Positions 1 through 9,360 are shown, counted from the first letter of the stretch. The stretch: DNA of 26,417 bases from Cylindrotheca closterium (GCA_933822405.4 CAKOGP040001535.1:1-26417), one strand, 5' to 3'. The notes: a model not told the origin generated them from the sequence alone. Translations and numbers: made by a program.

Positions 1-59
1 TCAGTTGCTTTTTAAACTTAGTATAGTCCTATTACAAAACTTGCACTGCTCCTCTGTAG

Positions 60-885
60 TTTTTACCAAAATGATGAACCAACGTTGCTTCTGCAGTCAC
101 TCAAATCTGCACTGAAATCAGAAGATCGACTCGTACGACTGTTGTATTATGCCTCATGCGCGAGTGTCGCGCATATAAGTTGTCTACATGGGACTGTGGA
201 GACCTAGAGTCCCGCCAGTATGGCTCTTGAAATCTGGATGCACCGCAAATGATGCGTTGATCATCCACTTCATGACTCGTAGTGATTCTGCAGAAAGTGT
301 CAGGTGATACAACAATGTACAAAACAAATATTGCATCATGCGAACACACTTCTTCCAATCAGACTCTGTAGGTTCTCGAACTCTCGAGGCAAGAATAGTA
401 ATCCTTGGATGGATATCCAAACGAGCACTCTTTGAGACATAAAGTCCTGTTCCAATAGTAGTATGGAAGATCTGACGGTACTCAGCACTGAGTAACTTCC
501 CTTTACCAGCTTCCAGTAAATTGTTACCAGCTGGTGTTTCCTGCTTTGAATCCTTGTTTAACTTGATAGGAAAATCTTCCAACATGTTCTTGACTTAGTC
601 GTCCATGCGGATCTTAAGTTTTCCTTTCACCGAGAAATCCAAAGTCATTCCAAGATATCTGTGTATCTTTCCTCTGACGATTGTGCATGCCTTGATTGAA
701 CCATATCTCATGTTCAACCATTCAGCAAATTTGTCATTCACTTTTGGGTCCATGTGACTTGACATAAGATCGTCAACATGAAACCTGATAGTTTGCTGTT
801 TTTAATTAACAACTTTGTTAGCAACACATGGGTCATACTGATTGGAAACAAATCCCTTTGCCTCCAAATCACTTTGAAACTGATT
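60..885 (-). pseudogene. Copia RT 3' half and RNase H (broken)
   Basis: Reading from 885 down, the RT palm catalytic motif FHVDDL is visible near 785-770. It is followed by the YLGMTLDF connection near 660-640 and then the longest open piece, 585-184 (133 residues). That piece carries the RNase H start with INASFAVHPDF and HTGG. The usual first RNase H aspartate (YIDAS in the copy at 10500) is asparagine here (MINAS). Below 184 the frame decays: a degenerate match to the SSTEA motif lies near 115-85, with a stop just before it. Other stops interrupt the frame near 596 and 805. This is a non-functional relic of the enzyme that would copy element RNA and degrade the RNA strand. Confidence 0.8.
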
Positions 886-1230
886 CTAGAATAGGAGGCT
901 TGATTGCAACATCCCATATATAGCATGTAGTACCCGCACATAGATTACTCGCTTTCCGTTCTCTAAAACAACGTATTTGCAATACTCTATGGCCATGTCA
1001 ATCAATATCTGGACCATCATGCCAGTGATTTTCATGTAGATAAGATCTTCTCCTTCCTTAGCGTCAGGCATATAAGTTTGAATAAAAGCGATAGGAACGT
1101 CCATCAACATTATATCTCTACCTTCGTGTGCATCAATAACCCAAGTAGTGGTGATTGCTTCTTACAAAGCAGTTGGACTTGCAGTGTCCTCTTGCGATAA
1201 CCATTCACAAGTTCCATCCCATCGGTATAC
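886..1230 (-). pseudogene. Copia RT N-terminal palm fragment
   Basis: The open stretch 1110-886 (74 residues) reads LMDVPIAFIQTYM, which is the RT motif A region with its aspartate kept. It continues through YCKYVVLENGKRVIYVRVL to HAIYGML. Upstream, to about 1230, other frames give the conserved DTASPTAL and VIDAHEGRD strings expected just before motif A, with a stop in between. It aligns with the RT of the plus-strand copies at 9590-9880. It belongs to the copia RVT_2 family. Confidence 0.8.
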
Positions 1231-1660
1231 TAGGCGCCTTTAATTGTCTTTTCAAATTGCTTCTCAGCGAGTAACACCATCGCTGATTGGGCCTTCTTTC
1301 GCTCAGACACGGTCATGACTTTCACAAATTCGGGAGTGAAACAATCTCTAAGGAGCATTTGTCTCAATTCCTTATCCACAGCATCCTTTCCATCATCACC
1401 AAACTTCTTCAGTCCTTGATTGATGTAATACTGTTGAATGAAGTTCAGACCTTCATCAGTATCAAACTTGGCCTTGACTGCATCATGCAACAAGCAATCA
1501 GAATAGCGCCATGCTCTTCATAATCAGCTTTCATCTCATTCTTAATCTGTTGGAAACATAGATTGGGCTGTGCTTCAAGGATAGCTTTACTGTCTTTAGT
1601 ACTGCCACTTCCTTCTTTGGTACGAATACCAGATTTTAACTTGTTCTTCAACGGTTTCAA
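1230..1660 (-). pseudogene. Copia Pol segment immediately upstream of RT
   Basis: Two overlapping frames (1660-1445 and 1493-1230) together cover the pre-RT region. The first contains CFQQIKNEMKADYEEHGAI and the second contains LNFIQQYYINQGLKKFG and then LRQMLLRDCFTPE. The plus-strand copies have the same block: LLFQQVGSD, FIQQYY, LNKGLK, LDQWIQRECWEP. A frameshift lies near 1480. FIQQYY is also the exact motif where the sister element at 5297 inserted in its target. The function is unknown beyond being part of Pol. Confidence 0.7.
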
Positions 1661-1813
1661 TTCTCTTTCTTGATGCTTGCATCATGTCGCAACTCGATTC
1701 TTGTTCTTATTGGCAGAACTGCCACTCCTGCTTGAAGGCCATTCTCTTGGTCTCTTTGGAACTTGAGAAAGGTTCAGCCCAGACATTGCAGCTTGGAGAT
1801 ATGTTTGCCCAGA

Positions 1814-2181
1814 TCAAGTGACTTTTGCTACTTGAGGATCTTCAGGCTCAAATACAATCTCTTCTTCTGGCGGTTCTTGTAGGTCCTCCAGATCAGTAAC
1901 AAGGCTCCCAATATCATCGGTTCCTCTATCAACATTTTCTTGATGGTGATCCAAATCGGCCGCAATAGGTTCTTCCTCTTCATCGCCTTCATCACCCAAA
2001 TCGTCGTCTGATTCATAGTCATCATCTCCTTGGAATCTGACAGTGAGTTCTGGCATATCATCGACATCATTGTCTGCATCTGCCAAGAGCTCTTCTCTTT
2101 CGGAGTCATTGATATCATCGAATTGTCCACGTAGGTTGAAATCACGTTCATCTTCATCTTCAGGTTCATAGTCCTGATCAA
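1814..2181 (-). pseudogene. Acidic integrase-RT linker of copia Pol
   Basis: One frame (2086-1814) is an extremely Asp/Glu-rich 90-residue stretch including YESDDDLGDEGDEEEEP. A parallel frame, 2181-1828, is its Met/Lys-rich shadow. It lies between the integrase tail and RT, where the plus-strand copies also have acidic low-complexity sequence (4470-4790 and 8450-8650). Such spacers between integrase and RT are common in copia Pol and are poorly conserved. The ORF by itself would not be recognisable without its neighbours. Confidence 0.6.
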
Positions 2182-2190
2182 AGGCTTCTT

Positions 2191-2412
2191 CTAAGTACCT
2201 TGTTCCGTGTCATCCACTCCTGCAATTTGATTGCCATCTTGAAATGTCTCCAAATCTCTCTTCTTATTGAAGAACTTCATGGAAGTAACACCTTTGGCAG
2301 CAGCCCAAGCTTCAACACGCTGGATTACTTGGTTGGTAACGGGTAGTACACTGACCTTGTGTCGGGAAATCATCTTCACTCGGTGCCCAGTACGTTGTCC
2401 CTTTGTATGTTA
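2191..2412 (-). pseudogene. Copia post-integrase tail
   Basis: The frame 2379-2191 starts MKMISRHKVSVLPVTNQVI and continues to DGNQIAGVDD. The same signature occurs in the plus-strand copies at about 4224-4390 (TRPYVTVLPITKQVI, then DLLAGVDPDE). In a neighbouring frame NIQRDNVLGTE extends the match upstream to about 2412. Diatom-type copia Pol commonly has this module just downstream of the integrase core. Similarity ends at about 2412, where LINE sequence begins. Confidence 0.75.
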
Positions 2413-2433
2413 AATGTAAATTGCTTTGATACT

Positions 2434-3215
2434 TCAGGGTTCACTCCAGGTCCGCTTTGCCCACGTGTCAGACGCCAGAATAAAGGTGTTTGCATAGACT
2501 TGTTGGAAGAGGCCGTAGGAGGTACCAGTCTCAAGCTGGTGTGCCTGAATGACTGCCTCCAAGAAAGCGCCCGTCTTTGTCTCATTGGCAGGATGGTGAA
2601 GTAGCACGTCCAATTGCTTAGTGACTTGGAGACTGTACGGACAAGGAACACCGACTCCTTGGAGTTCAATGGGGGCATCGACCATAGCCCGAGAAAAGTT
2701 GCGGCAGATACCAGCCTTTGGAAGTGTCACCCTGAGCACTGGGGATAGTATCTGGTCCCACTCCTGCTGAGAGAAGAAGGTGAGCGCCATGGGGTACTCC
2801 AAAGTCTTCTGGATTGTGGTGCGAAGGAGAGGGAGGACATCGTATCTGTGGAGGAAGCTAGGTTGGATCTGATCCGCCCATGCTTTTGCTTTCCCCTTCA
2901 TCACCACAAGTTGTGCTTTCCGGTTGGAGCAGGGGGGCATCAGGATACCTAACGTCTTTGCTGATTCATCTGGCTCCAACCACTGTAGATGCACTGGAGT
3001 GCCATCCAGATCATCCAGTTCAACCGCAATTTCCAACATTCCGGTTGGAAGGAGAGATGGTTTGAAATACACCTTGTTGGGCATTCCACTTGAAGTCAAT
3101 TAGATACCAAAAGGATTTATCTGGTCGGATGGCGCCACCAGTAAGGCGGACGCCGTTGGACCACCATTTCAGTGTTTTGGCCACCTCTGGGACGATAGAT
3201 TCCCCGGACTAGTCA
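2434..3215 (-). pseudogene. LINE-type reverse transcriptase, thumb/connection region
   Basis: The main frame is 3099-2434 (221 residues). It contains EYPMALTFFSQQEWDQILSP, then LPKAGICRNFSRAMV and ELQGVGVP, a pattern I know from the region after the palm in non-LTR RTs of algae, oomycetes and fungi. Just upstream (3215-3100, another frame) are WSNGVRLTGGAI and FWYLIDFKW, the end of the palm/thumb transition, so a frameshift lies near 3090. The catalytic palm and endonuclease are missing. The fragment lies in the same orientation as the copia relic that follows it at 2412. It could be the 3' part of the same LINE family as 12150-17972, but the two do not overlap, so this cannot be checked here. 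Confidence 0.75.
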
Positions 3216-3386
3216 GGCGACGGTGCCGCTTGGCATACATCAGTGTCATCAACAAAACAAAAGCAATCGGCCAAAGCCTTTGCTAATCATCATCCCCAAG
3301 AGAATGGAGCTAATTGTAACCCAGATAGGAGGTCCTGCCCCATTTCCTTGTCCACAGCCTTGGAATGGGATCAGGGTCGGAGAATT
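3216..3386. other. Unassigned junction sequence
   Basis: This lies between the minus-strand LINE fragment and the plus-strand copia copy. A plus-strand frame stays open from 3223 into the copia integrase, but its first 55 or so residues match nothing in the sister copy and I see no recognisable motif. It is probably filler or a diverged part of a broken element. Confidence 0.4.
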
Positions 3387-3414
3387 CACAAACAAACAAG
3401 TGATGGTAGCACCT

Positions 3415-3777
3415 CATACAGAACTATTCAAGTTGGCGATTTGGGGAATTTTTTTCAAAAATTGTCCAATTACGGAGGAAGATGTTAATATCTCTGGAAA
3501 GATATACAGACCGAGTGTTTCAACAATTAAGGGCAAACAAAAGCGACCAACACTGGAGGCGGCGGTTGATGATTGGTTCAAAATGCCCAAAGAACTCCTG
3601 AAACACAATTTGAACCTGGATTCATGCATCGATATTATGTTTATCAACAATATCGCGTTTTTTGTCAGTATTGACAAAGCGATCAAATTCAGTACTGAAC
3701 TGAAAGATCGGACGAAAGATGCTATTTACAAGTCAATTGACAAAATTTTACGCCTTTATAATCATGCAGAATTTTGA
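3415..3777 (+). pseudogene. Copia integrase core, N-terminal half (outer copy)
   Basis: The open frame contains NCPITEEDVNISGKIY, KQKRPT, LDSCIDIMFINNIAFFVS and a stop after RLYNHAEF. The aspartate in SCIDIMF corresponds to the first catalytic Asp of the DDE triad. The second Asp (YCDNEF in the inner copy) is lost: after the stop at 3775-3777 the sequence reads attgcaacaacaaaatc instead. The integrase would join element cDNA to the host chromosome. The HHCC zinc finger upstream is only partly recognisable. It is clearly homologous to 7440-7800. Confidence 0.8.
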
Positions 3778-3810
3778 ATCAAAACTATTCATTGCAACAA
3801 CAAAATCAAA

Positions 3811-4176
3811 ATGGTATTTGATAACATGGATGTGACCATGAATTATGCCGCGCCGGGCGAACACAAACCAACTATTGAGCGCAGCAATCAAACATTAAAA
3901 GGATTATTCCGAGCACACGATCATCAAATGGTGTTCAAGGCAATTCCCAAGGTTTTGACTATTGCTTTACTCAAGCATGTGACAAAGGTTAGTAACTTTT
4001 ATCCTGCAAAGGAGGGAATTTCGAAATATTACAGTCCACATATGATTGTGAGACAAAACCAATGGATATTTCAAAAGAATTTGTTGCTGAAATTGGATCC
4101 TTTGTACAAGGATATGGTCACACTACCAACAACAGTCAACAACCAAGAACGATTGATGGTATTTAACTTGGAGTAA
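3811..4176 (+). pseudogene. Copia integrase core, C-terminal half (outer copy)
   Basis: The 121-residue frame holds MNYAAPGEHKPTIERSNQTL. The Glu in TIERSN is the third residue of the DDE triad. It then runs through HVTKVSNFYPAKEGISKYYS to the end of the core. The inner copy at 7830-8165 has the same text with a few substitutions. It is separated from the N-terminal half by a stop and a short deletion around 3778-3810, where the second catalytic Asp should be, so this copy cannot make active integrase. Confidence 0.8.
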
Positions 4177-4199
4177 ATGACGGCATACAAGCAGGACAT

Positions 4200-4664
4200 A
4201 TGTTACTTGATCTTAATACAAAAAAGACAGTAACAAGACCCTATGTAACGGTACTTCCGATCACCAAACAAGTGATCAGAATTGTGGAACAAATGGCACA
4301 CAACAAGGGCGTTTGTGATTTGCGTACTTATCATTGGAATAATGGTGAAATCATATTGGATGGTGATTTGCTCGCAGGAGTGGACCCAGATGAACTGTGG
4401 GATGACACATCTATTCCACAGGAAAATGAATACAAACAAAGCGATGAAAATCTTTGTAATGAAAAGATAGATCAAGATGAATTTGATGCTTTACTTGAAG
4501 AAGCGGAAGAATTTATTGAAAACTATGATGATGAGCACATGGAAAATATCAAAGAACAGACAGAAGACAGGAGTGTTGCAAGTATTTATGAACGATTGAG
4601 ACGGAGAAATGATGATGATAATTCCGATCAAGATCCCAATCCAAATGACAAAATATCAGAATGA
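4200..4664 (+). pseudogene. Copia post-integrase tail plus acidic linker (outer copy)
   Basis: This is a 154-residue frame. Residues 1-60 carry TRPYVTVLPITKQVIRIVEQ, a module also found at 2190-2380 (minus) and 8160-8390. From about residue 60 it becomes acidic (GVDPDELWDD, then runs of Asp/Glu) and contains the shared string SVASIYERLRRRNDDD. The adjacent inner-copy frame (8336-8650) is almost identical from DGDLLAG onward. The acidic part is probably a flexible spacer before RT. A stop at 4662 separates it from the rest of the linker. Confidence 0.75.
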
Positions 4665-5296
4665 TGAGGATTTATATGAAAAGATTCAAGAAATTGAAGA
4701 AGACATTCAAAAAGACAAAGAAGATGTCGAATCACTTAACGATGAAGAACAAATCGAGGAAACACGCGAAACATATGAGGAAAATGACGATTGAATTGAT
4801 CGAATTCAAGATGAAATCAAAGAATGAGAAAAAATGTTGTTTGCGAATTTGTGGCGAATTTGGATGATAATGAAAATGAAAATGATGAATCTGACAATAA
4901 TTTGGACGCATCAAGTGACGATGATAATTATGAAAATGATGAAGTGAATAAACAAGACCAAGAAAAACCTGGAGTGACTAAAAATGAGACAAACACAACG
5001 TAATAATTGCGATTGACTAAGGTATAATCAACAATACCTGAATCAAAGGAAACCGAAGTGCAATTTGTTAAAGATCAAGAAATTGAAAGGTTATTTGAAT
5101 GAAATAATTTCAATGAAGGAAAATTCAACAAAAAGGATTCCAAAAAAAAGAGTCAAAATACAATTTACTATTCCAACAGGTTGGAGGTGACAAGAAAGCC
5201 GAATATGGAAAAGATAAGGCAACTCTGATTGCGCGATTCATGCAACAAATCAAGGATAAAGTTCAAAGTGAAGGAGTATCGTTTATCCAACAATAC
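4665..5296 (+). pseudogene. Broken copia linker and pre-RT segment (outer copy)
   Basis: Short frames follow one another (for example 4661-4867), rich in Lys/Glu/Asp and Asn. They parallel inner 8664-9357. Near 5165 the block homologous to LLFQQVG begins, and ITHR-type divergence is low up to FIQQY at 5282-5296, where the inner LTR interrupts. Several stops are present. The evidence is co-linearity with the inner copy rather than an independent domain. Confidence 0.65.
5292..5296. repeat. Target-site duplication, left copy (AATAC)
   Basis: The five bases AATAC lie directly before the 5' LTR, and the same five bases lie directly after the 3' LTR at 11567-11571. Five-bp duplications are typical of copia integrases. 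The uninterrupted sister sequence at 9350-9354 contains AATAC once, confirming the empty-site structure. Confidence 0.93.
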
Positions 5297-5848
5297 TGTT
5301 GGATATATTAGGATTTTTGAAGTACATATTTGGAGAGACGAGAAAAAGAGAATACATGTGAACGATAGAGAAATGATGTCGACTGATACGACTAAAAATG
5401 AAGACTGATGCGACTTAAAATATCGCTCGTGGCGAGTCAGAAAAGACAATTAATTTCTATGGAGATCATCATATTGATGATGTAAGAAAGCAAGATTCAA
5501 ACAAGAACCAAAGTTGGATACTAATCAAAGTACCGACTACTATGGAAGATGAACGGATAAACAGATTGAACTTGCAGCATGTCAGGCTGACGTAGAGAGA
5601 ATTCTGAGAATTTCCACTGAGCTGGAGAAGAAAGAGTCAAAGTCAAAAGTTGACAGACTGTTCTCACTTTTTATAATATATTGCAAGCAACAAGTGAATT
5701 GGTTGATAAAGTAGGATCTCTGATAGATCTATATACTTCTATATACTGTAAATTCACATACTTAGAAGGCAACAATACCTGGACAGCTAAATCGCAGTCA
5801 ATTGAAACAGGTAGATTGCAGGCGGCACTGGATCGCTTACTTCTAACA
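5297..5848 (+). repeat. 5' long terminal repeat (552 bp)
   Basis: It starts TGTTGGATATATTAGG and ends CTTACTTCTAACA, giving the 4-bp terminal inverted repeat TGTT/AACA. It matches 11016-11566 over its whole length with about 14 differences. An AT-rich tataatata stretch at 5672-5680 is a plausible TATA element for element transcription. No open frame within it looks coding. Confidence 0.93.
5672..5680 (+). promoter_or_regulatory. Candidate TATA element in the 5' LTR
   Basis: The sequence tataatata follows a cttttt run, about 170 bases before the LTR end, and is preserved in the 3' LTR at 11391-11399. LTRs carry the element promoter, and position and sequence suit a TATA box. There is no direct evidence of a transcription start. 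Confidence 0.35.
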
Positions 5849-5925
5849 TATATTATAAAAAGTCACTGAATTGAATTGGGGGTCAATATATTCCTACGAC
5901 TTGAAATAATAGGAACTTGCTCAGG
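5849..5925 (+). other. Leader between 5' LTR and gag
   Basis: A short untranslated leader where the tRNA primer-binding site should lie. The bases right after the LTR are tatattataaaaagtcactg. There is no TGG start of a classical PBS complementary to a tRNA 3' CCA end. Either priming uses an internal tRNA site, as known for some copia elements, or the site has decayed. Confidence 0.4.
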
Positions 5926-7044
5926 ATGAGTGGACGATTTCAAAATACTGGACGTGGATCCAATGGAAGAAATGCTGGACGAGGAAGATCGCAGCAAGGC
6001 CGAGGTAATGGTCAATACAATGGAAATAAGAGTGGCAATGGTAGCCAGAAAGAGAAGAAGTTTCATCCTCTGACTAGAGGAAACATTCCCAAATTTAGCT
6101 TTGATGAAGTGAAGAAGACATTGGTGATTAAAATGTCAACGATGAAGATGGATCATATTGATGACATGATCCAGAGTGTACGAACCTTGAGTCTGTTTGA
6201 TATTGAAAGTGTGAAACCAACATTGGTATTGGTGACTAATGACAGCGATCCTGATAAGGAGATCAAGAATGAAGAAAGAAGAACTAACTATTTGGCTGAT
6301 CGAAAGGATTGGAAGGCCAGGAAGAACGCGTTTGATAACAATAAACGCAATGTCTATGGAATGATTATGAAGATGTGCACCGATCATATGGTGGACAAAC
6401 TTGAGCGAGAAGCTGACTTTGATAACAAACTGTTCAATGATCCTGTGGAGCTATTGATGCGGATCAAGAAATTGATGACGACTACTGTTGATACAGAATG
6501 GGAATATTTTGGTCTGTGGAAGACAATGAGCAATCTGATTAATTGCCATCAAAAGGAGAAGGAAAACATTGCAAGTTTTCGTAAACAATTTGAAGAAAGG
6601 GCGAAGGCATTACAAGCTTTGCTTGGTGATGATTTTTTGGACAAATTTACTGAGAAGAGTCAGGAATATGATTTATTGGGAAGCGATGCCGCATATAGGG
6701 ATTATTCGGACGCAAATGGTCGTGGTAATTGGCAAAATATGCAACGTGATGATAATGCAACGCGTGATGATAATGAATTGGGAGAATCAAACACTCAATG
6801 GAGCTATGGACATTCCAACAATGGATCCCATGGAGGACTATTTATTCAACAAGGACATACTGACAATAATCCAAGACAACAAGGGATGATGTTATTTCAA
6901 CACAACAATAATGGTATCCACTTGGATAGTGGATCTACTTTTCATTTGCGAACCAATGAAGATGACTTTATAGAAGGAAGTCTGCAAGGAATTCATGGAG
7001 GATTCCATTATGCCTCTAATGTTGAGGGAAGAGAACTTTATTGA
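5926..7044 (+). CDS. gag: Gag with start of protease (inner copia)
   Basis: The first ATG is at 5926 (caggATGag); upstream in-frame codons lack an ATG. It encodes about 372 residues. Residues 2-50 are Gly/Arg/Asn/Gln-rich (GRGSNGRNAGRGRSQQGRG), a likely RNA-binding tail. Residues 50-230 are the helical Gag body, including LMTTTVDTEWEYFGLWKTM and a FRKQFEERAKAL helix. No CCHC zinc knuckle is present. Near residues 325-333 HLDSGSTFHLRT is the aspartic protease active-site motif, with DSG in place of the commoner DTG. The frame ends with RELY and TGA, and protease continues in another frame. The spacer between capsid and protease is short compared with usual copia polyproteins, so an internal deletion is possible. 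Gag would form the cytoplasmic virus-like particle. Confidence 0.82.
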   Translation: MSGRFQNTGRGSNGRNAGRGRSQQGRGNGQYNGNKSGNGSQKEKKFHPLTRGNIPKFSFDEVKKTLVIKMSTMKMDHIDDMIQSVRTLSLFDIESVKPTLVLVTNDSDPDKEIKNEERRTNYLADRKDWKARKNAFDNNKRNVYGMIMKMCTDHMVDKLEREADFDNKLFNDPVELLMRIKKLMTTTVDTEWEYFGLWKTMSNLINCHQKEKENIASFRKQFEERAKALQALLGDDFLDKFTEKSQEYDLLGSDAAYRDYSDANGRGNWQNMQRDDNATRDDNELGESNTQWSYGHSNNGSHGGLFIQQGHTDNNPRQQGMMLFQHNNNGIHLDSGSTFHLRTNEDDFIEGSLQGIHGGFHYASNVEGRELY

Positions 7045-7467
7045 GAAGGAATTGATAAGGTATTTGATTCTGTTTGTAAGCTTGACACACTAGCTAGTGA
7101 CAACGTCAACAGCTTGTCGAATATGGTACAAGATGGATTTGATGTATTTATGGACACAAAGAGAGAGAACACCTTGTTTGTGACTAAAAATGGGACTACA
7201 TGGCGATTTGGACATCGCAATGGATTATATACTTTGGTTGACGAACCTGCTATGGTAACAACAATGTTTCATGACCATGCACAAGGACTTGATAATAACG
7301 ATGTGCAAGGGTACTGTGCTCTACAGAGTGTGGAGAAGAACAAAGAGGGTTACACAAACAAACAAGTGAAACAAGCAAATATTGCACAAAGTGGCTATCA
7401 TATGATGTCAAGATGGCAATTTGGGGAAATTTTTCAAAAATTGTCCAATTACGGAGGAAGATGTTAA
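7045..7467 (+). pseudogene. Protease C-terminus and pre-integrase zinc-binding region (inner copia)
   Basis: After the stop at 7042-7044 a coherent frame contains LFVTKNGTTWRFGHRNGLYTL, the pre-integrase region. It is followed by EGYTNKQVKQANIAQSGYHM, where the HHCC motif is expected. The tail (FGEIFQKLSNYGGRC) is the right DNA in the wrong frame: the integrase NCPITEED continues in the frame that opens at 7421. A frameshift therefore lies around 7425-7440. The aspartic protease cleaves the polyprotein and the zinc region helps integrase bind DNA ends. Confidence 0.75.
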
Positions 7468-7807
7468 TATCTCTGGAAAGATATATGGACCTAGCGTTTC
7501 AACAATTAAGGGCAAACAAAAGCGACCAACACCAAAGGCGGTGGTTGATGATTGGATCGAAATGCCCAAGGAACTACTGAAACACAATTCGAACCTGGAT
7601 TTATGCATCGACATTATCTTTATCAACAATGTCGCGTCTTTTGTCAGCATTGACAAAGCAATCAAATTCCGATTCAGTACTGAACTGAAAGATCGGACGA
7701 AAGATGCTATATACAAGTTGATTGACAAAATTTTACGCATTTATAATCATGCGGAATTTCGAATCAAAACTATTTATTGCGACAACGAATTCAAACCGGT
7801 TAATTGA
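7421..7807 (+). pseudogene. Copia integrase core, N-terminal part (inner copy)
   Basis: This is a 128-residue frame. NCPITEEDVNI is at residues 7-17, the first catalytic Asp is D64 in LCIDIIF, and the second is D121 in TIYCDNEF; the spacing of about 57 suits a retroviral-type DDE integrase. The frame ends just after EFKPV, and the domain continues in the 7722 frame, so one frameshift lies at about 7800. Both Asp residues are present, unlike in the outer copy. Integrase performs 3' processing and strand transfer and makes the 5-bp staggered cut seen here. Confidence 0.82.
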
Positions 7808-8165
7808 TGACGTGAAAGATAATATGGATGTGACAATGAATTATGCCGCGCCAGGCAAACACGAACCGACTATTGAGCGCAGCAATCAAACATTGAAAGG
7901 ATTATTCCGAGCACACTATCATCGAATGGTGTTCAAAGCAATTCCCAAGGTTTTGACTATTGCTTTACTCAAGCATGTGACAAAGGTTAGTAACTTTTAT
8001 CCTGCGAAGGAGGGAATTTCGAAATATTACAGTCTACATATGATTGTGAGACAAAAACCGGTGGATTTTTCAAAAGAATGTGTTGCTGAAATTGGATCCT
8101 TTGTACAAGGATATGGTCACATGACCAACAACAGTCAACGATCAAGAACGATTGATGGTATTTAA
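7800..8165 (+). pseudogene. Copia integrase core, C-terminal part (inner copy)
   Basis: The open frame spans 7722-8165, but only from about 7803 (LIDDVKDNMDVTMNYAAPG) does it carry the domain. The third catalytic residue is the Glu in PTIERSNQ near 7875, about 37 residues after the second Asp. It ends IDGI and TAA at 8163, where the post-integrase tail begins in another frame. It is nearly the same as 3825-4176. Confidence 0.8.
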
Positions 8166-8650
8166 CTTGGAGTAAATGACAGCATACAAGCGGGACATAT
8201 GTTACTTGATCTTAATACAAAAAAGACAGTAACAAGACCCTATGTAACGGTACTTCCGATTAGCAGGTGATCAAAATTGTGGAACAAATGGCACACGTTT
8301 GTGATTAGCGTACTTATCATTGGAATAATGGTGAAATGATATTGGATGGTGATTTGCTCGCAGGAGTGGACCCAGATGAACTGTGGGATGACACATCTAT
8401 TCCACAGGAAAATGAATACAAACAAAGTGATGAAAATCTTCGTAATGAAAAGATAGATCAAGATGAATTTGATGCTTTACTTGAAGAAGCGGAAGAATTT
8501 ATTGAAAACTATGATGATGAGCACATGGAAAATATCAAAGAACAGACAGAAGACAGGAGTGTTGCAAGTATTTATGAACGATTGAGACGGAGAAATGATG
8601 ATGATAATTCCGATCAAGATCCCAATCCAAATGACAAAATATCAGAATGA
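8166..8650 (+). pseudogene. Post-integrase tail and acidic linker (inner copy)
   Basis: The 8200-8270 stretch still encodes TRPYVTVLP, but a deletion relative to the outer copy (tcaccaaacaagtgatc reduced to tagcaggtgatc) and a TAG near 8307 break it. The open frame 8336-8650 then gives LDGDLLAGVDPDELWDD and an Asp/Glu-rich run with SVASIYERLRRRNDDD. It is co-linear with 4200-4664. Confidence 0.7.
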
Positions 8651-8663
8651 TGAGGATTTATAA

Positions 8664-9038
8664 ATGAAAAGATTCAAGAAATTGAAGAAGACATACAAAA
8701 AGACAAGGAAGATGTCAAATCACTTAACGATGAAGAACAAATCGAGGAAACCCGTGAAACATATGAGGAAAATGACAATTGAATTGACTGAATTCAAGAT
8801 GAAATCAAAGAATGAGAAAATCAAGTCAATGATGTTTGCAAATTTGTGGCAAATTTTGGATGATAATGAGAATGAAAATGATGAATCTGACAATAGTTTG
8901 GACGAATCAAGTGACTATGATAATTATGAGAATGATGAAGTGAATAAAGGGGACATATTCAGTCCAAGGAAAACCAGGAGTGGTAAATCCTATGTTCAAG
9001 ACGGAATAAAAATGAGACCAACCAAACGTAAGAATTGA
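8664..9038 (+). pseudogene. Second half of Pol linker (inner copy)
   Basis: The first 45 codons are Lys/Met-rich and look like an out-of-frame reading of an acidic stretch. From about residue 60 the text becomes the acidic DDNENENDESDNSLDESSD, then SPRKTRSGKSYVQDG. In diatom-type copia Pol, a basic RSGK-like motif commonly precedes the RT module. It is only partly matched by the outer copy at 4870-5000, which has lost the basic motif. Confidence 0.55.
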
Positions 9039-9141
9039 GATTGACCAAGGTATAATCAACAATACCTAAATCGAAAGAAACCGAAGTTTAATTTGCTAAA
9101 GAACAGGAGTGCAATGAGAAAAAAAGGAAAAAGTCAAGAAA

Positions 9142-9360
9142 TTGAAAGATTATTTGAATGAAATAATTTCAATGAAGGAAAATTCAAGGAAAAGGATTCC
9201 GAAAAAAGAGTCGAAATACAATCTACTATTCCAACAGGTTGGAAGTGACAAGAAAACCGAATATGGAAGAGATAAGGCAACGCTGATTGCGCGATTCATG
9301 CAACAAGTCAAGGATAAAGTTCAAAATGAAGGAGTATTGTTTATCCAACAATACTACTAA
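9142..9360 (+). pseudogene. Pre-RT segment of Pol (inner copy)
   Basis: The frame contains KYNLLFQQVGSDKKTEYGRDKATLIARFM and ends GVLFIQQYY followed by TAA at 9358-9360. The outer copy reads TAC TAC CTA AAT at the same place, whereas here one C is missing and a stop appears. The RT frame resumes one base over at 9361. The break therefore looks like a secondary mutation and not a programmed gene boundary. Confidence 0.75.

Larger units (their letters stand above)
1..2412 (-). mobile_element. Decayed Ty1/copia retrotransposon, pol 3' half
   Basis: Read on the minus strand, this block contains in order the post-integrase tail, an acidic linker, reverse transcriptase and RNase H of a copia-type Pol. 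It is split over several frames with stops. Order and wording match the plus-strand copies at 4200-12150, for example the shared IRFHVDDL and AVHPDF motifs, so it is a diverged relative of that family. Gag, protease and the integrase core are absent: at about 2412 the sequence switches to a LINE fragment. The other end runs off the window, so the 3' LTR is not seen. Boundaries are approximate. Confidence 0.85.
3387..5296 (+). mobile_element. Outer copia copy, left part (integrase to pre-RT)
   Basis: This is a copia-family Pol segment that runs parallel to 7353-9354 of the inner element, with the same gene order and long near-identical stretches. It begins abruptly within the pre-integrase region (shared cacaaacaaacaagtga at 3387 and 7353), so gag, protease and the 5' LTR are missing. 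It is interrupted at 5296 by the LTR of the inner element and resumes at 11567. The last bases before the break (ATC CAA CAA TAC) and the first after the duplicated target join in frame to continue Pol. Confidence 0.9.

Noticed and set aside
2376..2678. Minus-strand frame of 100 residues crossing the copia-LINE junction
   Set aside because: It is out of phase with the recognised LINE text over most of its length; only its last residues touch the copia tail.
5849..5870. tRNA primer-binding site directly after the 5' LTR
   Set aside because: No TGG start and no visible complementarity to a common tRNA 3' end, so it is not called.
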